This document shows positions 9,240 to 17,678 of a stretch of 64,000 bases of DNA, piece after piece (position 1 is the stretch's first letter; every line of letters begins with the position of its first letter). A program made the translations under genes and the position numbers. The DNA comes from Shewanella sp. ANA-3 (GTDB lineage: Bacteria > Pseudomonadota > Gammaproteobacteria > Enterobacterales > Shewanellaceae), in contig NC_008577.1 of the NCBI RefSeq assembly GCF_000203935.1, positions 4,216,001 to 4,280,000 of the forward strand, given 5' to 3'. The notes beneath the pieces are model-generated. The model was given only the letters and a program-made list of their open reading frames with translations. It was not told where the DNA came from and did not search any database.

Positions 9240-9497
9240 TTAATTCAGACCACGAACATCCGCATTATATTCATTAGCTCTACGAATAATCCCTGCTAAC
9301 TCAAGTTCTTGATTCATTTTTGCCAGCGTTAAACGTCTTGTGGTCACTTTAAGGCCTGCGTTTAACTCTGCGTGAATGCGTTGTAGCGAATCATAATCCA
9401 CACCGCGTTTTTTAAGGGTTGCCATAATCGCAAACCAATCTGTGCTTACTTTCTCTTCTCTGCCTTCAATATTGACTCTTAATGCCATATTTTCCAT
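9240..9497 (-). CDS. Small conserved protein, unknown
   Basis: An 85-aa protein starting MENMALRVNIEG. ATG 9497 is preferred because AGGTG sits 9 nt upstream, whereas the in-frame GTG at 9506 overlaps that site. The predicted fold has a short beta start and then helices, with a basic KVTTRRLTLAKM stretch. It has no signal peptide or cysteines. It is convergent with the 68-aa gene and lies 83 bp from the ABC exporter stop, so it is probably its own unit. No function can be assigned. Confidence 0.65.
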   Translation of the reverse strand: MENMALRVNIEGREEKVSTDWFAIMATLKKRGVDYDSLQRIHAELNAGLKVTTRRLTLAKMNQELELAGIIRRANEYNADVRGLN

Positions 9498-9579
9498 GCC
9501 AAGCACCTCTTATCGTTATTTGCTTGGATTCGAGTATAGAGAGCCGAACCTGAATAAAAACTGAATTGTCCCAACGCTG

Positions 9580-11376
9580 TTACACTTCTACCGAAAGCTG
9601 TTGTTGCTCATTTTGTATGCGCCACAACTTAGCGTAGAGACCATTCTGAGCCAGTAAGGACTGATGATTCCCCTGCTCGACAATTTCCCCTTGGCTTAAG
9701 ACCACGATTTGGTCGGCGTCGACTATGGTCGATAACCGATGCGCCACCACTAAACTGGTATGCCCTTTGGCGACCTCGCGCAGTGCCGACAGAATCGCCT
9801 GTTCCGAGCGACTATCGAGGGAGGATGTAGCCTCATCAAACACTAACACCGGAGAGCCTTTTAAAATCGCCCGCGCAATGGCCACGCGCTGTTTCTCCCC
9901 TCCCGAGAGCTTTAAGCCCCGCTCACCCACTTTGGTATCCCAACCTTGGGAGAGCGACGCGATAAAATGCTCTAAATGCGCGAGTTTGATGGCATGGCGC
10001 ACTTCTTCATCCGTCGCATCGGGACGACCATAACGAATGTTCTCCACTAAGGAATCATTAAATAACACTGTATCCTGCGGCACTATGGCAATGGCGCGGC
10101 GCAATGCATCTTGGGTTAATTGGCGAATATCTTGTCCATCAATCAAAATGCGCCCTTGCTCCACATCGTAAAAACGGAACAGCAACTTGATGAGTGTTGA
10201 TTTTCCGGCGCCGCTATCTCCAACGACGGCAACTTTTTTCCCCGCCGTCACCTTAAAGCTAACGTTACGCAATATGGGCCTGTCATCGTAGCTAAAACTC
10301 ACATGCTCAAAACTGAGCTCGCCGCGCTTAGGCTCAAAGTCAAAGGCATCGGGTTTATCTACTATGCGAGGGTGTTTATCGAGCAAACTGAACATCCGTT
10401 CAATATTGGCTAGGGCTCCGCGGATTTCACGGTAGACAAATCCTAAAAAGTTGAGCGGCATAAAGAGCTGCATCATAAAGGCATTGATCAGTACAAAGTC
10501 ACCTAAGGTCATCTCATTATTAGTCACCTTATAGGCGGCTAACGCCATCATCGCCGTCATAGCCAACGCGATAATCAGCGCCTGGCCACCGTTGAGAGCA
10601 AATAGTGATAAACGATTCTTACGTTTAGCCACTTCCCATTGGTCTAAGGCTTGGTCATAACGGTCCGATTCATATTTCTCATTATTAAAATACTTCACGG
10701 TTTCATAGTTGAGCAGGCTGTCGATGGCGCGGGTGTTGGAGAGGGAGTCGGCCTTGGCCGCATCCCGGACGTATTCGGTGCGCCACTCAGTCGCCACCAC
10801 AGAAAACCAAATGTAGGCCATCACAGAGGTAAAAGTGATAGCGGCAAAGGCAATGCCATAATTAAAAAAGAAAATACCAATAACCATGGCGATTTCTAGC
10901 AGGGTCGGCACTATGTTAAACACCATAAAGCGCATCAAGAAGCTCACACCACTGGTACCGCGTTCAATATCTCGCGATAAGCCGCCCGTACGCCGCTCAA
11001 GGTGAAAATCCAAATCGAGTCGATGCAGGTGGTCGAACACCGCGAGGCCCAATCGGCGAATTGCACGCTCTGTGACACGGCCAAATAAGGTGTCACGGAT
11101 TTCACCCGTGATGACTGTTAACAGCCGCACTGCGCCGTAGGCTAAAACTAATCCGATAGGCACACTCAAGGCCTGCGCGGTTTTATTGGCATCCAAAGTA
11201 TCGACTAAGTCTTTCAGAATAAAGGGCAAGCCCACGCTGGCAAGCTTAGCGACGATAAGGCAAGACATGGCTAGAGCCACCCGGCCCTTGTATTCGAGCA
11301 AATAAGGCCAGAGCAACTTAACTACGTGCCAATTGAGCTTATCGATGGGACCTTCAAAATACAATGTTGGGCGCAT
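9580..11376 (-). CDS. Atm1/HMT1-type ABC exporter (fused permease-ATPase)
   Basis: A 598-aa half-transporter with an N-terminal six-helix ABC_membrane domain (about 30-310) and a C-terminal nucleotide-binding domain. Walker A is GDSGAGKST, the signature is LSGGEKQR, and Walker B is VLVFDEATSSLD. The sequence NYETVKYFNNE and the heavy-metal-type layout resemble the ABCB7/Atm1/HMT1 group, which export glutathione-linked sulfur or metal species. ATG 11376 (MRPTLYFEG) is chosen because the 43-residue upstream extension has no homologue-like character. Substrate assignment is inference. Confidence 0.88.
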   Translation of the reverse strand: MRPTLYFEGPIDKLNWHVVKLLWPYLLEYKGRVALAMSCLIVAKLASVGLPFILKDLVDTLDANKTAQALSVPIGLVLAYGAVRLLTVITGEIRDTLFGRVTERAIRRLGLAVFDHLHRLDLDFHLERRTGGLSRDIERGTSGVSFLMRFMVFNIVPTLLEIAMVIGIFFFNYGIAFAAITFTSVMAYIWFSVVATEWRTEYVRDAAKADSLSNTRAIDSLLNYETVKYFNNEKYESDRYDQALDQWEVAKRKNRLSLFALNGGQALIIALAMTAMMALAAYKVTNNEMTLGDFVLINAFMMQLFMPLNFLGFVYREIRGALANIERMFSLLDKHPRIVDKPDAFDFEPKRGELSFEHVSFSYDDRPILRNVSFKVTAGKKVAVVGDSGAGKSTLIKLLFRFYDVEQGRILIDGQDIRQLTQDALRRAIAIVPQDTVLFNDSLVENIRYGRPDATDEEVRHAIKLAHLEHFIASLSQGWDTKVGERGLKLSGGEKQRVAIARAILKGSPVLVFDEATSSLDSRSEQAILSALREVAKGHTSLVVAHRLSTIVDADQIVVLSQGEIVEQGNHQSLLAQNGLYAKLWRIQNEQQQLSVEV

Positions 11377-11825
11377 ATGTCTAAACCTTTGCCAAAGTCG
11401 CTCAATTGTAGCAGCATGGCGCACGTTAAGGTGCAACCAAACAGGGAAAGTTTGAATAAAATCAATCAGATTTTTCTGACAGACAAAAAGCGGCCCGCTT
11501 GGCAAAATATCTCTGGCTTACCGAAATAAAAGTGTCATGCTAACGACTTACGCTCAGAGAGTTCGCAAAGCGAATATTAAGGTGAAAAAATTCTGAAACA
11601 AGCTTGGCTTTATCAGAACAGTAACCGTTAAAATAGGCCAGAACATCAAGGGTTCGACTGTTGATTATTTTGTCGGTTTTACCCAAAATGTCCCTCGGAC
11701 TAAAGATTTCAAGCAGCAGGATTTGCAAACATCTGGCCGCAGATCCGTGCGTACAAACAAGTTCCGCACTCGTTCTGCGATAACATTAAAGATAACTCAA
11801 ATAAATCAAGATCAAAGGATGCTTT
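11377..11825. other. Intergenic region without a convincing gene
   Basis: About 450 bp between the divergent ABC exporter and the 58-aa gene. It should hold both promoters. A 62-codon minus-strand frame with a TTG start (11540-11728) has no ribosome binding site or recognisable product. I see no clear operator or RNA structure. Confidence 0.5.
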
Positions 11826-12002
11826 ATGTTGGATTCAGCTAAAGTTCAATACCCGCCATTACCACTGATCCAAACTTGGGTGTGGATGATGATCGAATCA
11901 GGCAATCCAGAAATTCAGGACAAAGGCAGAAATAACCTGATTGCTGCTTTTGGTAGCTTGGCCAAAGCTAACGAATACTTAGCCGAAATGAGCAAGAAAT
12001 AA
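11826..12002 (+). CDS. 58-aa small protein, unknown
   Basis: A short frame of 58 codons starting MLDSAKVQYPPLPLIQ, preceded by AAAGGA at 6 nt and followed 5 bp later by a strong terminator, so it looks like a complete single-gene unit. The protein is soluble, has a Trp-rich TWVWMM segment and a helical C-terminal half ending in AEMSKK. It resembles the short uncharacterised proteins conserved in Shewanella, but I cannot name a family. It is easily missed by gene callers with a length cutoff. Confidence 0.7.
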   Translation: MLDSAKVQYPPLPLIQTWVWMMIESGNPEIQDKGRNNLIAAFGSLAKANEYLAEMSKK

Positions 12003-12007
12003 TAAAA

Positions 12008-12034
12008 ATAAAGGCGCCGGGATAGCGCCTTTAT
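12008..12034. terminator. Bidirectional terminator between the 58-aa gene and aroG
   Basis: ATAAAGGCGC / GCGCCTTTAT 10-bp stem with a 7-nt loop, followed by TTTTT on the plus strand and an A-rich run upstream that becomes U-rich on the minus strand. It serves both convergent genes. Confidence 0.85.
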
Positions 12035-12052
12035 TTTTGATCTTAAACCCGA

Positions 12053-13111
12053 TTAAACCCGCTGACGACGTTCGATAACACTCTGATTTAACACTGCGAG
12101 TAAACGCTCGGTATCGTCCCAACCAATACAGGCATCTGTGATGCTCTGACCGTAGCATAACGCTTGACCTTCAATCAGATCCTGACGCCCTTCCACTAAG
12201 TGGCTTTCGACCATCACACCGAAAATCGCCTTATTACCCGCAGCCATTTGTTCGGCCACATCGTTCGCGACTTCCATTTGGCGTTGATATTGTTTGCTGC
12301 TGTTGGCATGGCTGAAATCGATCATTATGTTATCGACCAGCTTGGCCTTTTTCAGTTGTTCGCTGATCTGCGCCACATGGCTGGCACTGTAATTTGGCTC
12401 ACGGCCGCCGCGCAGAATGATATGGCAATCAGGATTACCTTTAGTCGACACAATCGCCGAATGGCCAAATTTGGTTACCGATAAGAAGTGGTGCGGCGCA
12501 TTCGCGGCGCCAATGGCATCGATTGCCACCTTAATCGTGCCATCGGTACCATTTTTAAAGCCTACAGGGCAAGACAGCCCCGAGGCCAGCTCGCGGTGTA
12601 CCTGCGATTCTGTGGTGCGCGCGCCGATGGCGCCCCAGCACATCATATCCGCCACATATTGCGGGGTGATCATATCGAGGAATTCACCCGCGGTAGGCAT
12701 GCCTGAGTCATTCAAATCGACCAAGAGTTTACGCGCGGTACGCAAACCATCGTTCAGTTTGAAGCTGTTATCCATATAAGGATCGTTGATGAGTCCCTTC
12801 CAACCCACTGTGGTACGCGGCTTTTCAAAATAAACACGCATCACCACTTCGAGCTGATCTCGATAACGTTCTCTTAGCGCAACCAGTCGCTGGCCGTATT
12901 CCAATGCGGCCTTAGGATCATGGATTGAGCAAGGACCAATGACGACTAACAAACGATCATCTTGGCGAGCGAGAATGTTATGGATACTTTGACGGGCGTT
13001 AAACACAGTTGCAGCAGCGTTTTCGGAAGCAGGAAATCGTTCTAGAATCGCAATCGGTGGAAGTAACTCTTTGACTTCATTAATGCGAACGTCATCATTT
13101 TGGTAATACAT
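12053..13111 (-). CDS. aroG: 3-deoxy-7-phosphoheptulonate synthase
   Basis: A 352-aa class I DAHP synthase, colinear with E. coli AroG. It condenses phosphoenolpyruvate and erythrose 4-phosphate in the first step of aromatic amino acid synthesis. Family landmarks are VVIGPCSIHDP near residue 55, EKPRTTVGWKGL near 95, ARTTESQVHRE near 165, and metal-site residues in DFSHANSSKQ near 270. It most resembles the Phe-sensitive type, but the effector cannot be fixed by eye. GGAG lies about 13 nt before the ATG. No TyrR box was found in its upstream region. Confidence 0.93.
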   Translation of the reverse strand: MYYQNDDVRINEVKELLPPIAILERFPASENAAATVFNARQSIHNILARQDDRLLVVIGPCSIHDPKAALEYGQRLVALRERYRDQLEVVMRVYFEKPRTTVGWKGLINDPYMDNSFKLNDGLRTARKLLVDLNDSGMPTAGEFLDMITPQYVADMMCWGAIGARTTESQVHRELASGLSCPVGFKNGTDGTIKVAIDAIGAANAPHHFLSVTKFGHSAIVSTKGNPDCHIILRGGREPNYSASHVAQISEQLKKAKLVDNIMIDFSHANSSKQYQRQMEVANDVAEQMAAGNKAIFGVMVESHLVEGRQDLIEGQALCYGQSITDACIGWDDTERLLAVLNQSVIERRQRV

Positions 13112-13420
13112 AATTTACTGCTCCAACTCTCGTGTTTAGGCTATTTTTATCGCTGCAATAGGGGATCTCAACTGCAATACTGAGTTCAATTTATCCAGTC
13201 TGCGCCGTTAATGCAACCAAGTTGTCTCCATTTCAAAAAATCAGCTATAACGTCTTGTTTTAACATATTTTTAAAAAATACAAATTCAAATATTTCAATA
13301 TGATACTCGCATTGAAGTCGATGCCGTGTTTGACGAAAAACCAAAGTGCTAGCGAAAGCCAAAAATAAAAAACCTCCTTTGCCAGTAGTCAAACGCAAAC
13401 AAAGGAGGTTGAGTAAAGGA
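13112..13420. other. aroG promoter region
   Basis: About 310 bp that holds the aroG promoter and the terminator of the upstream gene. On the minus strand TTGAAT, 16 bp, TATGTT (about 13257-13284) could be a sigma-70 promoter. A 70-codon frame here is not supported. Confidence 0.4.
13361..13410 (-). terminator. Terminator of the TPR lipoprotein gene
   Basis: AACCTCCTTTG / CAAAGGAGGTT is a perfect 11-bp stem with an 18-nt loop, followed on the minus strand by a U-rich tract. It lies 11 bp after the stop at 13421. The stem contains an AAAGGAGG anti-Shine-Dalgarno-like sequence, which is probably incidental. Confidence 0.8.
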
Positions 13421-14608
13421 TTAATGTTGCTGCATGGCCTGCAGTTTTGCCTGATAGCGATGTTTATCTGTGGCTTCGCGGCTCAGTGCCATCGCTTTTT
13501 CCATATTGAGTTTGGCACGTTTTTCATCGCCCAGCGCCCAATAGGTGCGTGACAGGCCAAAGAAAAACTCATGACGATAATCGGCTTTATCCACGGCCCT
13601 TTGATACCAAGCGAGCGCCTCGCTGTATTGGTGCTCGCCATACGCCTGCTCACCCATATCATAGTAGTAATAAGGGTTACGAATACGCGCTAACTCCAAC
13701 ACTTTATTGACCTGCGCCCACTCTTCTAAACGGCCCTGATCACCTAAAATCACCGCCAAGTTATAGAGGGTCGTCATATCATCGGCATCGTATTTGAGTG
13801 CATAGCGATAGACTTGCTCTGCCCGCTTTTCATCGCCCTTGTGGCGATAAATCACGGCTAAGGTGTTGAGCGCAGGGATAAAGTGTCCAGATTTTAAGCC
13901 GGCTTTAATCAGCGCATAGGCGCGGTCTAAATCCCCTTCAACCAAGGATTCGGCGGCCATATTGTTATAAAACATGCTGGTTAAGGTCTGGCGATTGATT
14001 TGCACTTTATTGTAGCCCCGCAGAGCTCGCTCGGGCATAAAGTCGACCAGAATCGCATGGGCCGACAGATACACAGTGTGCACGCTCTCGGCGGGTAACA
14101 AGCGTAGATTGACATGGCCGTTGATCAGATAAAACTCGCCCTGTTTGTCCCACACGGGTTCAATCGCAATATCCTGAAACTCAGTGCCAATTTTAAACAC
14201 ATCCGCTAGCGCCGATGTCATTACCACCAGCGACATACAATTTCCGGCGCGCTGGGCATAGGTTTCGCTGGCGGTTTGAGTCAAATTATCTTGATAGTGA
14301 AAATCGCTGTGGCCGCCATCTTGGTTAGCATTGATATAACTGGCTAACCATTCATGCACCGCGATAGGGTTTTTCGTCGATAAGCTGTAACGGTCGTAGG
14401 CTCGCCTAACATCGGCTGCCACAGAAGGTGGAAGGCTGAAAATATCCTCGACGCTAGGAATATTACTGACAGATTTAAACAACGAATCTGCAAATAAGGC
14501 ATCGATTTCATCATCACTAGGTTTTGGGGCTGTCGAGCTGCAACCCCATAAGAGTAAAAGTAATAATGAGCAGATTATGCCGCTAGAGATGGTGCGCAGT
14601 TGTATCAT
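13421..14608 (-). CDS. TPR lipoprotein with transglutaminase-like domain
   Basis: A 395-aa lipoprotein. The N-terminal signal ends in LWGCSS, so C23 would be lipidated. Residues about 85-190 look like a transglutaminase-like cysteine-protease fold (AQRAGNCMSLVVMTSALA with Cys, then NGHVNLRL with His). TPR repeats fill about 210-390 (YNLAVILGDQGRLEEW, YYYDMGEQAYGEHQYSEALAWYQRA). Proteins of this kind are common in Shewanella and presumably assemble or process envelope proteins. No operon partner is evident, and it has its own terminator. Confidence 0.78.
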   Translation of the reverse strand: MIQLRTISSGIICSLLLLLLWGCSSTAPKPSDDEIDALFADSLFKSVSNIPSVEDIFSLPPSVAADVRRAYDRYSLSTKNPIAVHEWLASYINANQDGGHSDFHYQDNLTQTASETYAQRAGNCMSLVVMTSALADVFKIGTEFQDIAIEPVWDKQGEFYLINGHVNLRLLPAESVHTVYLSAHAILVDFMPERALRGYNKVQINRQTLTSMFYNNMAAESLVEGDLDRAYALIKAGLKSGHFIPALNTLAVIYRHKGDEKRAEQVYRYALKYDADDMTTLYNLAVILGDQGRLEEWAQVNKVLELARIRNPYYYYDMGEQAYGEHQYSEALAWYQRAVDKADYRHEFFFGLSRTYWALGDEKRAKLNMEKAMALSREATDKHRYQAKLQAMQQH

Positions 14609-14726
14609 GAGATGTCCCCCAGACCATAAGGCTCCTATTTGAGCTTATTACACTTGGCCAAAAAGACGTCATAAAATGGTTACAAAAAATAAATGCCTAC
14701 CGCAGAGGATAGCAGCTGCTTGATGG

Positions 14727-15074
14727 TTAACGCTGCGCCGGAGGGTCAACCTTGATATACACATCCTGCTGCTGATAACGATAAGGCCGGTAGTTATCCT
14801 GACCACAGGTAAAGTAGGGGTAAGGCTTTACCTGGGCGATACAACCGAGTGGCAGAGCCTGCAATATTTGAATTTGCTCCTGTCTTCTCAAGGATTCCTG
14901 CCATTCATAATCTTTTAGCACTTGGTCGCGCACGGCAAAGGCATCGAAAGGCTCATCCGAGCGAGTCACTACGACTTGCCCCGCAAAAGCGGGCAAGGCT
15001 AAGAGTGCACTCAGAATCCCCCCAAGCAAGCAGGTACGTCTGAGTGGTGCAGAGAGATCAGAGATTAAGCGCAT
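14727..15074 (-). CDS. Secreted small protein, unknown
   Basis: A 115-aa protein with a signal peptide (basic start, hydrophobic core, cleavage after AFA near residue 31). The mature part has two cysteines (PLGCIAQ, YFTCGQ) that could form a disulfide, and a Tyr/Pro-rich end. Tandem ATGs occur at 15077 and 15074. The second sits 6 nt after AAGGAG and is preferred. It is an isolated gene downstream of the amtB terminator. The family is not recognised. Confidence 0.7.
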   Translation of the reverse strand: MRLISDLSAPLRRTCLLGGILSALLALPAFAGQVVVTRSDEPFDAFAVRDQVLKDYEWQESLRRQEQIQILQALPLGCIAQVKPYPYFTCGQDNYRPYRYQQQDVYIKVDPPAQR

Positions 15075-15115
15075 CATTCGCTCCTTGTGGTATCAGCGTG
15101 GCAGTCGAAGACCCA

Positions 15116-15145
15116 TAAAAAAAGCAGAGCACTTGGCTCTGCTTT
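15116..15145 (-). terminator. Terminator of glnK-amtB
   Basis: AAAGCAGAG / CTCTGCTTT 9-bp stem, 7-nt loop, followed on the minus strand by six or more Ts. It lies 46 bp downstream of amtB. Confidence 0.85.
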
Positions 15146-15190
15146 ACTATCCTCTTATCCCTGAGAGGCATCAAGTCATATCAACACCAG

Positions 15191-16441
15191 TTAGCCTGCA
15201 CTTTTGACAGTCACAAACTCTGGGTAAGCGTCGATACCACAGTCAGACGCATCCATACCGTTATATTCTTCTTCCTCTGTAACACGAATGCCCATGGTCA
15301 TCTTGAGTACAAACCACACCGCAAACGACGCGCTAAATACCCATGCGAAGATAATCGCTGCGCCAGTTAATTGCGCTGTGATAGTGGCGTCGGCATTTGA
15401 TAAAGGTACACACATCAAACCGAGGAAACCCGCAACACCGTGCACAGAAATCGCGCCCACTGGGTCGTCGATCTTGATTCTGTCCAGACCCACGATAGAG
15501 AACACCACTAAACCACCAGCAACCACACCAATTACCCCTGCCATCAGCAGCGAAGGCGACAGCGGATCGGCAGTAATCGCCACTAAGCCCGCCAGAATGC
15601 CGTTTAAGATCATGGTTAAGTCGGCTTTACCCCAAATCATTTTGCACACAACTAGGGCAGAGATAGCACCAAAAGCGGCTGCGGTGTTGGTGTTTACGAA
15701 AACCTTAGCGACAGAGCTAGCGTTGGCCGCGTCTGAAACCATTAATTGTGAGCCACCGTTGAAACCAAACCAGCCCATCCACAGGATAAACATCCCTAAG
15801 GTCGCCATTGGCAGGTTAGAGCCAGGGATTGGGTTGACTTGGCCGTTAGGGCCATATTTACCCTTACGAGCACCGAGCAGTAACACCCCAGCGATAGCCG
15901 CAGCAGCACCTGTCATGTGCACAATACCGCTACCTGCAAAGTCCACAAAGCCTAAGCTAGAGATAAAGCCTTTACCCCAAGTCCAGTAGCCTTCAACTGG
16001 GTAGATAATGCCTGTCATCACCACGGAGAAGAACAGGAAAGCCCATAACTTCATTCGCTCCGCCACGGCGCCAGAGACAATCGACATCGCCGTTGCCACA
16101 AACACTACTTGGAAGAAGAAGTCAGATTCCAAAGCATGGTTTGCATCGTCGGCTTGTGAGCCAATCAGCGTACCGAGTGAAGGCAACCAACCGCCTTCGG
16201 CATTGTCGACGTACATAATGTTGTAGCCAATCAATAGGTACATCACACAGGCAATCGCGTATAACACCACGTTTTTGGTTAAAATTTCGGTGGTATTTTT
16301 AGAACGCACTAGGCCAGCTTCGAGCATGGCAAAACCCGCCGCCATCCACATAACCAAAGCGCCTGAAATCAAAAAATAAAAGGTGTCGAGTGCAAAGCGC
16401 AGTTCAGAGACTGTCACGCCTAATTTTGTTAGTTCTTCCAT
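15191..16441 (-). CDS. amtB: Ammonium transporter
   Basis: A 416-aa polytopic Amt/Rh channel. ATG 16441 (MEELTKLG) is the right start: it lies 10 bp after the glnK stop, and the upstream extension overlaps glnK. The pore histidines can be placed in SGIVHMTGA near residue 170 and AISVHGVAG near 315. The conserved early segment AGFAMLEAGLVRSKN is present. It moves NH3/NH4+ across the inner membrane and is gated by GlnK. It is in an operon with glnK under an NtrC/sigma-54 control region, so nitrogen limitation should induce it. Confidence 0.95.
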   Translation of the reverse strand: MEELTKLGVTVSELRFALDTFYFLISGALVMWMAAGFAMLEAGLVRSKNTTEILTKNVVLYAIACVMYLLIGYNIMYVDNAEGGWLPSLGTLIGSQADDANHALESDFFFQVVFVATAMSIVSGAVAERMKLWAFLFFSVVMTGIIYPVEGYWTWGKGFISSLGFVDFAGSGIVHMTGAAAAIAGVLLLGARKGKYGPNGQVNPIPGSNLPMATLGMFILWMGWFGFNGGSQLMVSDAANASSVAKVFVNTNTAAAFGAISALVVCKMIWGKADLTMILNGILAGLVAITADPLSPSLLMAGVIGVVAGGLVVFSIVGLDRIKIDDPVGAISVHGVAGFLGLMCVPLSNADATITAQLTGAAIIFAWVFSASFAVWFVLKMTMGIRVTEEEEYNGMDASDCGIDAYPEFVTVKSAG

Positions 16442-16451
16442 CTTCCGCCCC

Positions 16452-16790
16452 CTATAGCGCTTCAGTGTCGAGTTCACCCGTACGAATACGGATGGCATGT
16501 TCTAAGTCGATAACGAAAATCTTTCCGTCACCAATTTTTCCCGTATGAGCCGCACTGGTAATCGCCTCAATCAGCATGTCGAGATTTTCTGCTTTAGTGG
16601 CAATTTCTAGTTTTACTTTTGGCAAAAAATCCACCTGATACTCGGCGCCACGATACAACTCTGTGTGCCCCTTTTGACGGCCAAAACCTTTAACCTCGGT
16701 CACCGTCATCCCCTCAATACCAATACCGGCGATAGCTTCACGGACATCATCCAATTTAAATGGCTTGATGATAGCGCTGACTAGTTTCAT
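16452..16790 (-). CDS. glnK: Nitrogen regulatory protein P-II
   Basis: A 112-aa trimeric P-II signalling protein of exact family length. The uridylylation tyrosine is Y51 within RGAEYQVDF on the T-loop. The second P-II signature (TGKIGDGKIFV) occurs near residue 83. ATG 16790 is chosen because GGAGGT lies 5 nt upstream; the longer TTG-started frame is not credible. It binds ATP, ADP and 2-oxoglutarate and blocks AmtB when ammonium is plentiful. Adjacency to amtB marks it as GlnK rather than GlnB. Confidence 0.95.
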   Translation of the reverse strand: MKLVSAIIKPFKLDDVREAIAGIGIEGMTVTEVKGFGRQKGHTELYRGAEYQVDFLPKVKLEIATKAENLDMLIEAITSAAHTGKIGDGKIFVIDLEHAIRIRTGELDTEAL

Positions 16791-16837
16791 CCTGACCTCC
16801 AAAAAACGCGATTGTTATTAACTTGTAGCCAAGATAA

Positions 16838-16853
16838 TTCAATCATTAGGCCA
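16838..16853 (-). promoter_or_regulatory. Candidate sigma-54 promoter of glnK-amtB
   Basis: On the minus strand TGGCCT-N5-TTGAA matches the -24/-12 consensus TGGCAC-N5-TTGCA at 8 of 11 positions, with the essential GG and TG correctly spaced. It lies 48 bp upstream of the glnK ATG and about 65-80 bp downstream of the NtrC palindrome. Confidence 0.65.
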
Positions 16854-16916
16854 GAATTCTAATCCATTGATTTTAAATAAATAATAAAGAATACACCTGA
16901 ATTAACCGATTAAAAA

Positions 16917-16933
16917 TGCACCAGACTTGTGCA
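16917..16933. promoter_or_regulatory. Candidate NtrC binding site
   Basis: TGCACC-N5-TGTGCA is almost exactly the NtrC consensus TGCACY-N5-RGTGCA. Its distance from the sigma-54 element is typical for an enhancer site. It should bind phosphorylated NtrC in nitrogen limitation. Confidence 0.7.
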
Positions 16934-17099
16934 AGCATGAGGGCGACGCACTCTTTTAGTGAGCAATTTAAGTGCACGCCATATTCGACCTTTGCCCTAT
17001 TGGTGAGGCTGCCCAATTAGGGTTTACTGACAGTGCAGAAAACAAGCAGAGCAATCGCTAAACGATGCCTTTATTCCACCCGCGCAGAAGGAACGCCCG

Positions 17100-17642
17100 A
17101 TGTTAAAACCTGAAGAATGTGTACTCGTTATCGTCGATGTGCAGGGAAAGCTCGCTCAGATCATGGATAACTCAGCCAAGCTTCATCAGCAGTTGAGTAC
17201 GCTTATCCAAGGCGCACAACTGTTTGAAATCCCCATCCTCTGGCTTGAGCAATTACCCGCCAAGCTTGGCTCGACCACAGAAGAGCTAAAAACCTTGCTC
17301 GAAAGAACTGGCTCGCCCATTGCCAAGCAACATTTTAGCGGTTGGTATTGTGATGAATTTGCCAATGCATTAACCCAAACTCGACGCAAACAGGTGCTGC
17401 TGGCGGGGATAGAAACCCATGTTTGCGTGTACCAAACCTGCCGCGATCTACTCGACCAGCACTACTCGGTGCACCTTGTCGCCGATGCCGTTTCTTCCCG
17501 CAGCGTTGACAATAAACAGCTGGGCATCCAGATGATGACAGCCAAGGGAGCCACTCTTACCAATGTGGAGTCACTGTTGTTTGAACTGCAACATGAAGCT
17601 CAGGGCGATATATTTAAGGCACTGATTAAATTGATTAAATAA
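17100..17642 (+). CDS. Isochorismatase family hydrolase
   Basis: A 180-aa cysteine hydrolase of the isochorismatase/YcaC fold. Catalytic Asp is in VIVDVQGKL near residue 13, Lys is probably K75 in AKQHFSG, and the nucleophile Cys is in GIETHVCVYQT near 108. Members hydrolyse amides or vinyl ethers (nicotinamide, N-carbamoyl compounds). The substrate here is unknown. It is divergent from glnK, so a nitrogen-scavenging role is possible but unproven. It has its own terminator. Confidence 0.85.
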   Translation: MLKPEECVLVIVDVQGKLAQIMDNSAKLHQQLSTLIQGAQLFEIPILWLEQLPAKLGSTTEELKTLLERTGSPIAKQHFSGWYCDEFANALTQTRRKQVLLAGIETHVCVYQTCRDLLDQHYSVHLVADAVSSRSVDNKQLGIQMMTAKGATLTNVESLLFELQHEAQGDIFKALIKLIK

Positions 17643-17648
17643 GGTGAG

Positions 17649-17672
17649 AAGAGAGTTTGTTCAAGCTCTCTT
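17649..17672. terminator. Bidirectional terminator
   Basis: AAGAGAG / CTCTCTT stem with loop-proximal TTG/CAA pairing, followed by TTTCG. It separates the isochorismatase gene from the convergent DUF1566-like gene. Confidence 0.65.
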
Positions 17673-17678
17673 TCGTAA

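Noticed and set aside
11540..11728. 62-codon minus-strand frame in the gap upstream of the ABC exporter
   Set aside because: It begins with TTG, has no ribosome binding site, and its product resembles nothing recognisable.
13112..13185. Trp/Phe-type attenuator leader peptide before aroG
   Set aside because: A short METTWLH frame exists but has no run of regulatory codons and no antiterminator structure.
13186..13398. 70-codon minus-strand frame upstream of aroG
   Set aside because: It overlaps the terminator of the upstream gene and the aroG promoter region, with no plausible start signals.
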